A stretch of 64,000 bases of DNA from DASQHW01 sp963837155. Its GTDB lineage: Bacteria > Actinomycetota > Acidimicrobiia > IMCC26256 > PALSA-610. Shown here in pieces: positions 1 to 9,130 of the stretch (position 1 is the stretch's first letter; every line of letters starts with the position of its first letter). The stretch spans positions 1,302,001 through 1,366,000 of the forward strand of contig CAWIMB010000002.1 in NCBI GenBank assembly GCA_963837155.1. Direction: 5' to 3'. Both the position numbers and the translations under genes were made by a program. Below the pieces are notes generated by a model that ran no database searches, was not told where the DNA came from, and saw only the letters and a program-made list of their open reading frames with translations.

Positions 1-1
1 A

Positions 2-589
2 CCGCGTCGGGGCGGCTACTGGCTCGTCGGTGCCGACGGCGGCGTGTTCACCTACGGCAACGCGAAGTTCCACGGCTCGACCGGCGGACTGCCGCTCGTG
101 GCACCGGTTCATGGCATCGTGCCGACACACTCCGGCAAGGGGTACTGGCTCGTCGCGTGGGACGGCGGCATCTTCAGCTTTGGGGACGCGCACTTCCGCG
201 GCTCGATGGGCGGCAAGCGCCTCGTTGCACCGGTCGACGGCATGACCCGCACGCCCAGCGGCAAGGGCTACTGGCTCGTTGCGTCGGATGGCGGCGTGTT
301 CAGCTTCGGCGACGCCAAGTTCCGCGGTTCGATGGGCGGCAAACCGCTCGTGTCGCCGGTTGTCGGCATCGCGCACACCCGGAGCGGCAAGGGCTATTGG
401 CTCGTCGCGTCCGACGGCGGTGTGTTCAGCTTCGGCGACGCGAAGTTCCACGGCTCCCTCGGCGGGAGTGCATCCGGCTCGCCGGTCGTGGGCATGCTGC
501 GGACGAAGACGGGCCGCGGCTACTGGCTCCAGCGCGCGGACGGAACCGTTGCGGCGTTCGGCGACGCCGGGTTCTTCGGCAATGGTTAG
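2..589 (+). CDS. Secreted/cell-surface repeat protein, C-terminal part (5' truncated by window)
   Basis: The reading frame is open from the left window edge, so the start and N-terminal domain lie outside. What is visible is four full copies and one partial copy of a 42-residue unit that begins GYWLV and continues DGGVFSFGDAKF, then a short tail ending FFGNG. Unit starts fall every 126 bases (14, 140, 266, 392, 518). Such repeats are common at the C-terminus of exported proteins in Acidimicrobiia, often behind a hydrolase or IPT domain, and resemble beta-propeller blades; the function of the repeats is not known to me. The gene ends tail-to-tail with the P450 gene, sharing bases 586-589. Confidence 0.8.
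   Translation, partial: PRRGGYWLVGADGGVFTYGNAKFHGSTGGLPLVAPVHGIVPTHSGKGYWLVAWDGGIFSFGDAHFRGSMGGKRLVAPVDGMTRTPSGKGYWLVASDGGVFSFGDAKFRGSMGGKPLVSPVVGIAHTRSGKGYWLVASDGGVFSFGDAKFHGSLGGSASGSPVVGMLRTKTGRGYWLQRADGTVAAFGDAGFFGNG
14..574 (+). repeat. Tandem 126-bp coding repeat (42-aa GYWLV units)
   Basis: Direct repeats with a 126-base period inside the partial surface-protein gene. Copies 3 and 4 are the most alike at the residue level; the last copy is degenerate (GYWLQRADGTVAAFGDA) and closes the protein. The repeats continue past the left window edge. Confidence 0.85.
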
Positions 590-1791
590 GACGGTCGCAC
601 CTCGTCGACAACAACCGGGAGCCGCCGAGGTCCGTGCTCGAAGTACGTCGGCACCTGTTCGAACGTGAACCCCGGTGCGAGCCGGACCGCACCCTCGGAG
701 AAGTGATCGAGGAACGCTTCGACGCCGAGACGCGCGACGACGTGTGCGAGTGTTGCGCCCGGGCAAACGTGGCTGCCGAACCCGAACGTGAGGTGCGCGT
801 CGGAGTTCGGGCGGTCGAGCCGGAACGCCGCCGCGTCCTCGAACACGCGCTCATCGCGGTTCGCCGACGCCGCGCCGATGATCACGCGCTCACCAGGGTG
901 TATCGGGCAGCCGCCGACGGAGACTTCCTCCACGCACGAGCGCGCCAGGAACAAGAGTGGTGGCGCGAGGCGCAGGCTCTCCTCGATCGCGTGCTCGAGC
1001 AGGCGGCGATCGGCGCGAATCGCATGTTCGACATCGGGATGCGCGAGCAACTCGTGCAAGAGGTTGCCGAGGAGCTGGCTTGTCGTCGTCAGGCCGCCGG
1101 TGATGAGGTTGCGGACGAGGGCGCGCACCTGGCGATGCGGCAGGGGTTCACCGTCAACATCGAGCTCGATGAGGCGGGCGAGCACGTCGGTTCGTTGCTC
1201 GCCCGCGCGGAGCTGGGCCGTTCTCTCCGCGATGCGCTCGTCGATGTAGCCGGCGAACTCGGGGAACGCGGCCGCGAAGCCTTCACCGCGATCCGTTCGG
1301 TTCATCGCCGGAAACGTGCTCTCCATGAGCCCCTTGGCCCAGCGCGCCAGCTGATCGGCGTCGTCGGGGTCGAAGCCGAGCAAGTACACGGTGACGCGGT
1401 TTGGGAGTACGACGGTGAACGCGGCGACGAGGTCGAACGCGCCGGCGGGCGCGGCCGCGAGCAGCGAGCGTGCCGTGTCGACGATGAACGGTTCCGCCTG
1501 GTGGACCACCTTCGGCGTCATCGCCGTCACCATGACGCGCCGGACCGCCGTGTGGCGGGGCGGGTCGAGCTCGCCGAGCAACCGGTCCTCGAAGGGGATC
1601 TCAACCCCCGGGGCCTTCATGCCGGACGCGTTCGAGAAGTGATTCGTGTCGCGCAAGACCGAGCGGGCTTCGTCGTGGCGCGTCACGTAGCGCATGCCAT
1701 GCGCGATGGAGACCACAGGTGCTTCCTCGCGGAGCCGTCGCAAGGTCTCCCACGCGTCGCGCGATTGCGCAGCGTCGAATGGATCGAACAT
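586..1791 (-). CDS. Cytochrome P450
   Basis: Heme-thiolate monooxygenase of 401 residues, the usual size for a soluble bacterial P450. Seen: an I-helix segment with the Thr-rich NLITGGLTTTSQ stretch near residue 235, the ExxR pair in EESLRLAPP, and the heme loop FGFGSHVCPG with the proximal Cys at about residue 343. Bacterial members take electrons from a ferredoxin and reductase, neither of which is adjacent. The substrate cannot be read from sequence. The gene overlaps the 3' end of the repeat protein by four bases, and no partner gene is obvious apart from the DJ-1/PfpI gene 25 bases upstream on the same strand. Confidence 0.93.
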   Translation of the reverse strand: MFDPFDAAQSRDAWETLRRLREEAPVVSIAHGMRYVTRHDEARSVLRDTNHFSNASGMKAPGVEIPFEDRLLGELDPPRHTAVRRVMVTAMTPKVVHQAEPFIVDTARSLLAAAPAGAFDLVAAFTVVLPNRVTVYLLGFDPDDADQLARWAKGLMESTFPAMNRTDRGEGFAAAFPEFAGYIDERIAERTAQLRAGEQRTDVLARLIELDVDGEPLPHRQVRALVRNLITGGLTTTSQLLGNLLHELLAHPDVEHAIRADRRLLEHAIEESLRLAPPLLFLARSCVEEVSVGGCPIHPGERVIIGAASANRDERVFEDAAAFRLDRPNSDAHLTFGFGSHVCPGATLAHVVARLGVEAFLDHFSEGAVRLAPGFTFEQVPTYFEHGPRRLPVVVDEVRPS

Positions 1792-1816
1792 CCGTCCGAT
1801 GCTAACGAGACGCTCG

Positions 1817-2386
1817 CTAGGTGCGGGCGAACGCTTCCGAGAACGAATCCACCAGCTCTGCGCAGAATCGGGGAAGGTCGTCGGGCTTGCGGCTGCTCAC
1901 AATCGTGTTGGGCCCGTTGCTGTCCACGACGACCACCTCGTCGACCCACTCCGCGCCCGCGTTGGTGAGGTCGGTGCTCAGGCTCGGCCAGCTCGTGAGC
2001 CGGCGACCGGGCACCACGCCGGCGTCGATCAATGTCCACGGACCATGGCAGATCACCGCAATCGGGCGGCCCGTCTCTGCCATCTGGTGCACGAAGTGCA
2101 CCGCGGGCGGCTGTATGCGCAACTGATCCGGGTTGGCGACACCACCCGGCAGCACGAGCCCGTCGAACTGCGCGGGATCAGCATCACCCACGGTCATGTC
2201 GACGGGAAACCGGTCGGCCTTGTCCAGATGGTTGAACGCCTGAACCTCACCTGATTTCGGTGCAAGCAGCACCGGCTCGCCGCCCGCGGTCTGCACGGCC
2301 TTCCATGGCTCGGTGAGCTCGACCTGCTCGACGCCCTCGTTCGCCATCAGGAACGCGATGCGCTTGCCTTGCAATGCTCCGGCCAT
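1817..2386 (-). CDS. DJ-1/PfpI family (type 1 glutamine amidotransferase-like) protein
   Basis: 189 residues with the DJ-1/PfpI fold: N-terminal GKRIAFLMANEGVEQVEL, the oxyanion-side GLVLPGGVANPD, and the nucleophile elbow AVICHGPW in which the Cys (about residue 115) is followed by His. Family members act as stress-related deglycases, glyoxalases or proteases; which applies here is not determined. The start is well supported by a perfect AGGAGG eight bases upstream (plus-strand 2387-2400 region). It lies upstream of, and on the same strand as, the P450 gene. Confidence 0.88.
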   Translation of the reverse strand: MAGALQGKRIAFLMANEGVEQVELTEPWKAVQTAGGEPVLLAPKSGEVQAFNHLDKADRFPVDMTVGDADPAQFDGLVLPGGVANPDQLRIQPPAVHFVHQMAETGRPIAVICHGPWTLIDAGVVPGRRLTSWPSLSTDLTNAGAEWVDEVVVVDSNGPNTIVSSRKPDDLPRFCAELVDSFSEAFART

Positions 2387-2465
2387 GGTTGGTTCCTCCT
2401 CGCGGGTGATCCCCTTGTTGTTCCCAACCGAGACGGGACGCCAACCTTCGGGTTACGGTCGCGCC

Positions 2466-3170
2466 ATGGTGGACGACCAGGATCTTCAGGGCCTCGATCC
2501 CTACGACCTCATGGGGACCGAGGCGGCACGTCTCGATCGTTTCTTCGCTGGCCTCGGCGACGCGGAATGGCAGAAGCCCTCACGGTGTGAGGGGTGGAGC
2601 GTGCGCGATGTGCTCGCACATCTTGCGTCGACCGAGGACTACAACCGAGCGTGCCTCGACGGCACCGTGCAGCAGTTCCTCGGCGAGCTTGGTGCCAAGG
2701 GCGCGACCGATCTTGCGACTGCGAACGAGATCGGCATTCGCGCGTTCGACGACCAGCCCACGCAACAGGTCATCGAGACGTGGCGTACAAGAGCGGCTGC
2801 GCATCGTGAGGAGTTCCGCGCGCGCGACGGAGGCAACGTCGACAGCAGCGTGGGGGACTATCCGGCGCGGTGGCAGGCCTTCCACCTCGCGTTTGAGCTC
2901 GCGACGCACGCGGACGACGTGGCGGTTCCGGTGACGAGCGACGAAGCCGCGTCCCGCAACGCGTGGCAAGCTCGGTTCGGCCGCTTCGCACTCAAGGAGC
3001 TGAAGCCCGACATCGCGATCGACGCGCACGACGGCCGCACCCATGTCCGTTCCGGTGATGTCGACATCGACCTCACCGACGAACAGTTCGTGCAGGCAGT
3101 GGCCGCGCGGCTTCCCGAGGACAGCGGGCTGGACGGCGAGACTGCGGCCGCGCTCTCGGCAACACCGTGA
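2466..3170 (+). CDS. Maleylpyruvate isomerase-family (mycothiol-dependent type, DinB-like) protein
   Basis: About 234 residues from ATG 2466; the frame is open further upstream but that stretch lies over the divergent gene's start. The N-terminal helix bundle has the metal-binding pattern of the family: CEGWSVRDVLAHLASTEDY near residues 42-60 and ELATHADDVAVP near residue 143. Proteins of this family use mycothiol or bind a divalent metal in a DinB-like four-helix fold. Substrate unknown. It is followed immediately by an epimerase gene. Confidence 0.85.
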   Translation: MVDDQDLQGLDPYDLMGTEAARLDRFFAGLGDAEWQKPSRCEGWSVRDVLAHLASTEDYNRACLDGTVQQFLGELGAKGATDLATANEIGIRAFDDQPTQQVIETWRTRAAAHREEFRARDGGNVDSSVGDYPARWQAFHLAFELATHADDVAVPVTSDEAASRNAWQARFGRFALKELKPDIAIDAHDGRTHVRSGDVDIDLTDEQFVQAVAARLPEDSGLDGETAAALSATP

Positions 3171-3172
3171 CC

Positions 3173-4074
3173 ATGCGCGACGCGCGTGGATTCTCGTCAC
3201 CGGCGCCACCGGTCAGGTCGCGCTTCCCGTCGCCCTTGCGCTGGCAGCTGAGAACGAGGTCATTGCGGTCGCTCGGTTCAAGGATGCCGAGAAGCGAGCG
3301 CGACTGGAGCTCGCCGGGGTGCAATGCGTGAGCGTCGACCTGGCCCGGGGCACGCTCGATGCCGTTCCGCACGATGTCGATTATGTGTGCAACTTCGCGG
3401 TCGTGAAGAGCAACCGCTGGGATGTGGACATCGCAGGAAATGCCGAAGCGGCGGGTCTGCTGATGTCGCACTGCCGTGACGCGCGTGCGTTTCTGCACTG
3501 CTCCTCGACGGGTGTGTACGAAGCGGCCGGCGGCACGCCACAGCTGGAAACCGACCCGCTCGGAGACAACCACCGCGTGATGATGCCGACGTACAGCATC
3601 AGCAAGATTGCGGCCGAAGCGGTCGTGCGGTCGACCTGTCGGATCTTCGAGGTGCCGACGACGATCGCGCGTCTCAACGTGCCCTACGGAGACGAAGGCG
3701 GCTGGCCGGCCTTCCACCTCGCGCTGATCCTCGCGGGCCGGGCCGTTCCGGTACATCCGAACGGACCGAGTCGGTTCAATCCCATTCACGAAGACGACGT
3801 CATCGCAACGCTGCCCGGCATGCTCGCGGCGGCGTCGGTACCCGCGACGATCGTGAACTGGGGCGGCGACGCGGAGACCAGCGTCGAGGAGTGGTGCACG
3901 TATCTCGGTGAGCTCGTCGGCCGAGAGGCGCAGTTCGACCGCACGACCAACACGATCGGCGGGATCCCAACCGACAACGCGAAACGACAGGACCTCGCCG
4001 GTCCGACGTCGGTCGGGTGGAAGGACGGCATGCGGCGCATGGTCGCCGCATTGCATCCCGAGCTGATGCGCTGA
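3173..4074 (+). CDS. NAD-dependent epimerase/dehydratase family protein (frame break at 5' end)
   Basis: Extended SDR protein of about 300 residues. The Rossmann start reads ILVTGATGQVALPVALALA; further on are the catalytic Ser-Tyr-Lys region (CSSTGVYEAAGG, then YSISK) and a substrate domain. There is no acceptable start codon in the main frame after the preceding stop: the likely start, ATG 3173 (or GTG 3167), is in the neighbouring frame and would join it with one extra base near 3185-3189. I read this as a one-base deletion. Substrate is probably a sugar nucleotide or a steroid-like compound, not determinable. Confidence 0.8.
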
Positions 4075-4079
4075 CCGCG

Positions 4080-4640
4080 TCACTCGGGCTCGAACGTGCC
4101 GCCCGTGCGCCAGTACTCACCACGCGCGCGTGAGAGCAGTCCTTCATCGACGAGGTAGCGGCGCAGTGCCGCCGTGTCGGCATGTACCTGACCGAGGATG
4201 AGGTTCACCATCTGCTCGGAATACCGGCGGCCGGGCTCGAACCGCTGCACGAGCCAGTCGAGCACCACGAGCCGTTTCGCGTGAACGGCAGGGATCGAGA
4301 GCAGGCGGCCATCGCGTACGAACGCGCGCAGGACACGCGCCACATCGGCGGGCTCGTCACCGTGTTCGTCCGGTTGAGGTTCCCGTTCCGCTTCGGCGCG
4401 GGCGGCGAGCGCGAACGCCTCTCCGAGCAGGTGCACGTCGCCGTCGTCGCTGCGTAGCACGAGCCCGGCGTCGACCAGCCGCTGGAGGGCGCGACCAGCC
4501 GCTCGCGGGTCGATTCCGGCCGCGTGCCGAACGGCGTCCGCAGTCGTTGCGCCCAGCACGAGCGCGGCGAACACCCGGCGGCGGTCATCCTCGGCAAGGA
4601 GCCCGACGAGCTCCCGCGGACTGAACGGTGAAGTCGTCAC
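4080..4640 (-). CDS. DUF2087-domain protein with N-terminal winged-helix-like region
   Basis: About 186 residues from GTG 4640 (GTG 4646 is equally possible). The N-terminal half (residues 5-70) looks like an ArsR/MarR-type helix-turn-helix (VLGATTADAVRHAAGIDPR). The C-terminal 70 residues match the DUF2087 pattern: RYSEQMVNLILGQVHAD, then LRRYLVDEGLLSR and a final YWRTGG. Proteins of this type are usually annotated as transcriptional regulators. It ends convergently with the epimerase, five bases apart, and is divergent from the PIG-L gene. Confidence 0.78.
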   Translation of the reverse strand: MTTSPFSPRELVGLLAEDDRRRVFAALVLGATTADAVRHAAGIDPRAAGRALQRLVDAGLVLRSDDGDVHLLGEAFALAARAEAEREPQPDEHGDEPADVARVLRAFVRDGRLLSIPAVHAKRLVVLDWLVQRFEPGRRYSEQMVNLILGQVHADTAALRRYLVDEGLLSRARGEYWRTGGTFEPE

Positions 4641-4710
4641 GCGCACTAGCGTCGCGCGGTATGCGTGCGGATGGAGCGGAGCCAGGATGGCGCAGCGAAG
4701 GAGCCATGTG

Positions 4711-5436
4711 ATGGAACCGGTTTCCTTCTCCGGCGTCGAGCGGGTGCTCGTGGTGACGGCCCATCCCGACGACGTCGATTTCGGTTGGGCCGGTTCGGTC
4801 GCGGTGATGACCGACGCCGGGATCGAGGTCGCGTACTGCATCGTGACCGACGGCGACGCGGGCGGTTCCGAGACCGGCATCCCCCGTGAGGAGATGGCGC
4901 AGCGGCGGCGAGACGAGCAGCGGGATGCGGCAGCGATCGTCGGCGTGCACGACGTGCACTTCCTCGGATATGCCGACGGCCGCGTCGAGGCGACGCTGGA
5001 GCTCCGCCGAGATCTCACCCGCGTGATCCGGCAGGTGCGGCCGCACCGCGTGATGACGCAATCGCCGGACCGCAACTGGGATCGGATCTACGCAAGTCAT
5101 CCCGATCATCTCGCGGTCGGCGAAGGTGCAACGTGCGCGGTGTATCCAGACGCACGGAATCGCTGGGCCCATCCCGAGCTCGGTGGCGAGGGCCTCGAGC
5201 CCTGGACGGTCGACGAAATCTGGCTCGGCGCGGGTACCGCCGGGCCGACCCACTACGTCGACATCACGAGCGCGGTCGACCGCAAGATCGAAGCGCTGCG
5301 ATGTCACAAGAGTCAGCTGCCGGATCCCGACGGGACGGAGACGATGGTGCGAGGGTGGACGAGTGCGATCGCGCAGGCGGCGGGGCTGCCCGAGGGACGG
5401 TACGCGGAAGCGTTGCGGGTGGTGAACACACGATGA
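4711..5436 (+). CDS. PIG-L family N-acetylhexosaminyl deacetylase-like hydrolase
   Basis: About 241 residues. The zinc site is recognisable: VVTAHPDDVDFGWAG near residue 15 (His-Pro-Asp-Asp) and the second His pair in YASHPDHLAVGE near residue 130. The family includes MshB/Mca, which act in mycothiol metabolism, and LmbE-like deacetylases. ATG 4711 is chosen because AGGAG lies about eight bases before it; ATG 4687 is in frame and possible. The stop overlaps the start of the amine oxidase gene (ATGA), suggesting co-translation. Confidence 0.87.
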   Translation: MEPVSFSGVERVLVVTAHPDDVDFGWAGSVAVMTDAGIEVAYCIVTDGDAGGSETGIPREEMAQRRRDEQRDAAAIVGVHDVHFLGYADGRVEATLELRRDLTRVIRQVRPHRVMTQSPDRNWDRIYASHPDHLAVGEGATCAVYPDARNRWAHPELGGEGLEPWTVDEIWLGAGTAGPTHYVDITSAVDRKIEALRCHKSQLPDPDGTETMVRGWTSAIAQAAGLPEGRYAEALRVVNTR

Positions 5437-7369
5437 CAACCAGCTCGAAGGACACGACGGACATGACCGTGCGGCATCCGCTCGAGATGCTCACCGGCGC
5501 CGAGATCGCGCGGACGGTCGAGGTGCTGCGCGACTCCGGGCGAGTCGACGAGAACGCACTGTTCGCGAGCATCGTGCTCCATGAGCCGGACAAGGACGCG
5601 CTCGCGCAATGGAATGCGGGCGACCACGTCGAGCGCCGGGTGCGTGCGGTCATCGTGCCCGGCCCCGAGAACCGCGTCATCGAAGCAGTGGTGCACGTTG
5701 GTTCCGGCACCATCGAGGCGTGGACGGAGATCGACGACGTGCGTCCCACGCTGCTCGTCCACGAAGCGAGTAACGCGGTACTGACCACCCGTCAACATCC
5801 CGAATTCCTGGCGGCGCTCACGCGTCGCGGGATCACGCCGGACATGATCGACCGCGTGCAAATCGATCCATGGCCCGCGGGCGTGTTCGGATACGAAGCC
5901 GAAGACAACCGCCGGATCTCGCGATGCATATCGTTCCTGCGCGAAAACGCGGAAGACAACGGCTACGCCCGTCCGATCGAAGGTCTCGTCGTGCACTTCG
6001 ACAACGGCCGCAACCAGGTCATCGAAGTGATCGACCACGGGGTCACGCCCCTGCCACCGAATCGCCGAGCTACTTCGCCGAAGACCAGCCCCGCCTGCGC
6101 ACCGACCTGAAGCCGATCTCGATCACGCAGCCGGAAGGACCGAGCTTCACCGTCGACGGCAATTTCGTGCAGTGGCAGAAGTGGCAGCTGCGGCTGGCCT
6201 TCGACCCGTTCGAAGGACTCGTCCTCCACCAGATCGCGTACAACGACGATGACGGGCGGCTGCGGCCGATCCTGCATCGTGCGTCGATCTCGGAGATGGT
6301 CGTCCCGTACGGCGACCCGAGTCCGGTGCACGGCTGGAAGAACGCGTTCGACGCAGGGGAGTGGGGCCTCGGCCGCATGACGCAGCCGTTGACGATGGGT
6401 TGCGATTGCGTCGGGGAGATCACGTATTTCGACGCCACGCTCGCGACCGAGCACGGGAAGCCGTGGGTGATCAAGAACGCGATCTGCATGCACGAGGAGG
6501 ATTACGGGATCGCGTGGAAGCACGTGGACGGGTGGACCGGGAGGGGCGAGGTCCGGCGTAGTCGTCGCCTGGTCGTCAGCTTCATTTCAACCGTCGGCAA
6601 CTACGAGTACGGCTTCTTCTGGTACTTCTACCTCGATGGCAACATCCAGCTGGAGGTCAAGCTGACCGGCATCGTGTCGCCGATGGCAATCGACCCCAAT
6701 GCGCCGCCGCCGCCGTTCGCGAACGTGATTGCCGAAGGAGTCGCGGCACCGCATCACCAGCACATCTTCAACGCGCGCTTGGATTTCGACGTCGACGGCG
6801 ATGCCAACGAGATCTACGAGGTCGACGCGGAACGGATCCCGCCCGGCCCGGACAACCCGTGGTGGAACGCATTCCGGCCCAAGGCGACGCGGCTGGAATC
6901 GGAGCAGGCGGCGCAGCGCGAGACCGACTCCTCCGTCTCGCGAACGTGGCGGATCGTGAACCCCAACGTGCGCAACGGTCTCGGCCAGCCGACGTCGTAC
7001 AAGCTGGTGCCGACGATGACGACGCCGACGATGTTCGCCCATCCGCAGTCACCGGTTGGCAAGCGAGCCGCCTTCGCGCAGCACAACCTCTGGGTCACGC
7101 CGTATTCGCCGCACGAGCGGCGCGCCGCGGGCGAGTACCCGAACCAGCATCCGGGCGGCGACGGGCTGCCCATGTGGACATCCGCCGACCGCCCGCTCGT
7201 GAACACCGATCTCGTCGTTTGGTACAGCTTCGGGATGACGCACTTCGTTCGCCCCGAGGACTGGCCGGTCACGCCGGTCGAGTACTGCGGCTTCCTGCTC
7301 ACGCCGTTCGGTTTCTTCGATCGCAACCCGGCGCTGGACGTCCCACCGTCGGAGCATTGCGAGTCATGA
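5433..7369 (+). CDS. Copper amine oxidase (primary-amine oxidase), broken by one frame shift
   Basis: Quinoprotein that oxidises primary amines to aldehydes with release of ammonia and hydrogen peroxide. The topaquinone precursor Tyr is in STVGNYEYGFF; the catalytic-base Asp is in NAFDAGEWGLG; copper ligands are the His pair in PHHQHIFNARLD and the late His in MTHFVRPEDW. Residues 1-210 and the remainder are in different frames: the join falls near 6054, where one base missing from a run of C would turn LPPNRR into LPPESPSYFAED. After correction the protein is about 645 residues, normal for the family. It overlaps PIG-L upstream and surE downstream by four bases each. Confidence 0.9.
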
Positions 7370-8235
7370 CCCGAGTCCTTGTCACGAATGACGACGGCGT
7401 GGAGGCCACGGGCATCCACGTGCTCGCGGCCGCGCTGTGCGACAAGGGTTACGACGTTGTGGTCGTCGCGCCCGACAGCGACCGCAGTGGAGCCGGTGCG
7501 GCGATCGGCCTGGTGCACGCCGACCAACACCTCGACGTGAAGCGGGTCGAGATGCCGGGATGCGAAGGCGTGGCCGCCTACGCGCTGGACGGACCGCCGG
7601 CGTTGTGCGTGATGTCGGCGCGTCTCGGCGCGTTCGGTGATCCGCCGGAGATCGTCGTGTCGGGTATCAACTCCGGCTGCAACACCGGCCGGGCGATCCT
7701 TCACTCGGGGACGGTCGGCGCTGCGCTCACCGCGCAGGGGTTTGGCTGTTCGGCGCTCGCGGTCAGCGTCGACGTCTCCGATCCATGGCGCTACGACTCC
7801 GCCGCGCGCGTCGCGCTCGACGTCCTGCCAATGCTGCTCGAGGCGCCGGCGCGCAGCGTGCTGAACCTCAACGTCCCGGCGCGCGTATACGACGACATCC
7901 TCGGAGTCCGGTGGGCCCGGCTCGCGCCGTTCGGGTCGGTGCGGGCCGCGATCGCGGAATCAACCGACGCCCGCATCCAGTTCGAGCTCCGCGCGACCGG
8001 CGTCAAGCTCCCGCCCGATTCCGACACGGGCTTGATCACTCAGGGATACGCGTCGCTGACGACGATCTGCGGCGTGAGCGAGGCATGGCCGGCCGATGGG
8101 CAAGGTGAGGCGGACGTGCACCCGCAGGTCGTTCCCGGTGCGGCCGTGGAGCCCGTACACGCGGTGCCGGACGCGTCGGCACCGCGCTCGCTGCACCGTC
8201 CGCTGCACGCGGGAGCGGTCCCGGCCGAGTCGTAG
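7366..8235 (+). CDS. surE: 5'/3'-nucleotidase SurE
   Basis: 289 residues. The SurE signature opens the protein: MTRVLVTNDDGVEATGIHVL (metal-binding Asp-Asp), followed by VVVAPDSDRSGAGAAI and the SGINSGCNTG loop, then a Ser/Gly-rich HSGTVGAALT. The enzyme dephosphorylates nucleoside monophosphates and needs a divalent metal. The C-terminal 50 residues are longer and less conserved than in short SurE proteins. It starts inside the amine oxidase stop (ATGA), so the genes are probably co-transcribed. Confidence 0.9.
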   Translation: MTRVLVTNDDGVEATGIHVLAAALCDKGYDVVVVAPDSDRSGAGAAIGLVHADQHLDVKRVEMPGCEGVAAYALDGPPALCVMSARLGAFGDPPEIVVSGINSGCNTGRAILHSGTVGAALTAQGFGCSALAVSVDVSDPWRYDSAARVALDVLPMLLEAPARSVLNLNVPARVYDDILGVRWARLAPFGSVRAAIAESTDARIQFELRATGVKLPPDSDTGLITQGYASLTTICGVSEAWPADGQGEADVHPQVVPGAAVEPVHAVPDASAPRSLHRPLHAGAVPAES

Positions 8236-9028
8236 TGGACGCCCCGACGTCGATCCCGATCCTCGAATCGACGACTGTCGACGGTTTGGAGATCGGGTGG
8301 ATCGCCCTTCACGTGTACCCCGACGAGTTCACCCTGCGATATGCCATCCGCGGCTTCGATCCCCACGAGCACGCCCCGCGGCCGACAACCGTGACTGACG
8401 CGCAGGGTCGCGCCTATGCAGATGCGGGCGGCGGTGGGGGTGGAACCGACGAGTGGAGGACGTACAACTGGCAACTGAAGCCCGCGCTGCCGGCAGATGC
8501 GACTTCGCTCCACCTCGACCGCGCGCATGTCCGGCGCGCATGTCGAGGCCGTGATTCCTGTACGCCAGCCGGAACGCCGGGCGACCGCGGAACTTTTGCG
8601 GCACGAGCAGTGGCCTTCCACTCGCTGGGACGCGGGAGTGGAAGCCAGCCGTCGCCGACGAACCAGACATCTCGTATGCAACGTTGCCGGAGGAGATCGT
8701 TCCGCTGGGCGCTGTCGCGGGCGAGGTCGTAGGCGGCGCACTCACGTTCGTTTCTCTCGAACGCTGGGGCGGCATATGGCAACTGCATCATCATTGGCGA
8801 CAATCCGGCGCGCGTATGTATTCACCGCTCTACCTGCACTACCTGGAGCTCGACTTCGATGGCACGACCACGATTGCGCTGGGCCGGAGTGGCGGCACCG
8901 AAGGACGGGGTTTCCGGTATGCGCACGACTTCGTCGCCATGCGGAGGCCTCGCCGCTTCGTTGTTCGGCGCCCCGCTGTCGACGGCGGGCCGCCGCTTGT
9001 GGAAGCCGAAGTTGTCGCGGGTCTCTGA
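8235..9028 (+). CDS. Hypothetical protein, frame-shifted (two frame changes)
   Basis: Not recognised. It starts with GTG 8235, overlapping the surE stop by one base. Residues 1-90 are in one frame (ends near TDEWRTYNWQLKPALP, 8510); the C-terminal 140 residues (from about LAGTREWKPAV, 8621, to VEAEVVAGL) are in another; the stretch between reads sensibly only in the third frame (SGAHVEAVIPVRQPE). This suggests two single-base errors at about 8515-8530 and 8575-8600. Visible features: a Gly7 run, and a Trp/His-rich block GGIWQLHHHWRQSGAR near the middle of the C-terminal part. No signal peptide. Confidence 0.55.
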
Positions 9029-9036
9029 GATGTATC

Positions 9037-9130
9037 GCGCGCACTGGTACGCGCGCGGGTGCGCGCACTGGTCACGCGCGCACGATGCGCGCACTGGTAC
9101 GCGCGCGGGTGCGCGCACCGGTACGCGCGC
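9037..9130 (+). repeat. Short G+C tandem repeat block before the lipoprotein gene
   Basis: A 50-base period direct repeat: 9038-9067 and 9088-9117 share GCGCACTGGTACGCGCGCGG followed by GTGCGCGCAC. Smaller CACTGGT/CACCGGT units recur four times between long alternating CG tracts, giving many overlapping inverted repeats (GCGCAC/GTGCGC). Alternating purine-pyrimidine of this kind can adopt left-handed DNA or cruciforms. It covers the gap after the hypothetical gene and the first codons of the lipoprotein reading frame. Confidence 0.7.

Noticed and set aside
157..1968. Plus-strand open frame of 603 codons over the P450 gene
   Set aside because: No domain; runs across two unrelated genes; P450 motifs on the minus strand explain the region.
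5433..7369. Frame breaks as selenocysteine or programmed frameshifting
   Set aside because: The amine oxidase and the other broken genes need a change of frame, not read-through of a stop; there are no slippery heptamers, and homopolymer miscalls explain them better.
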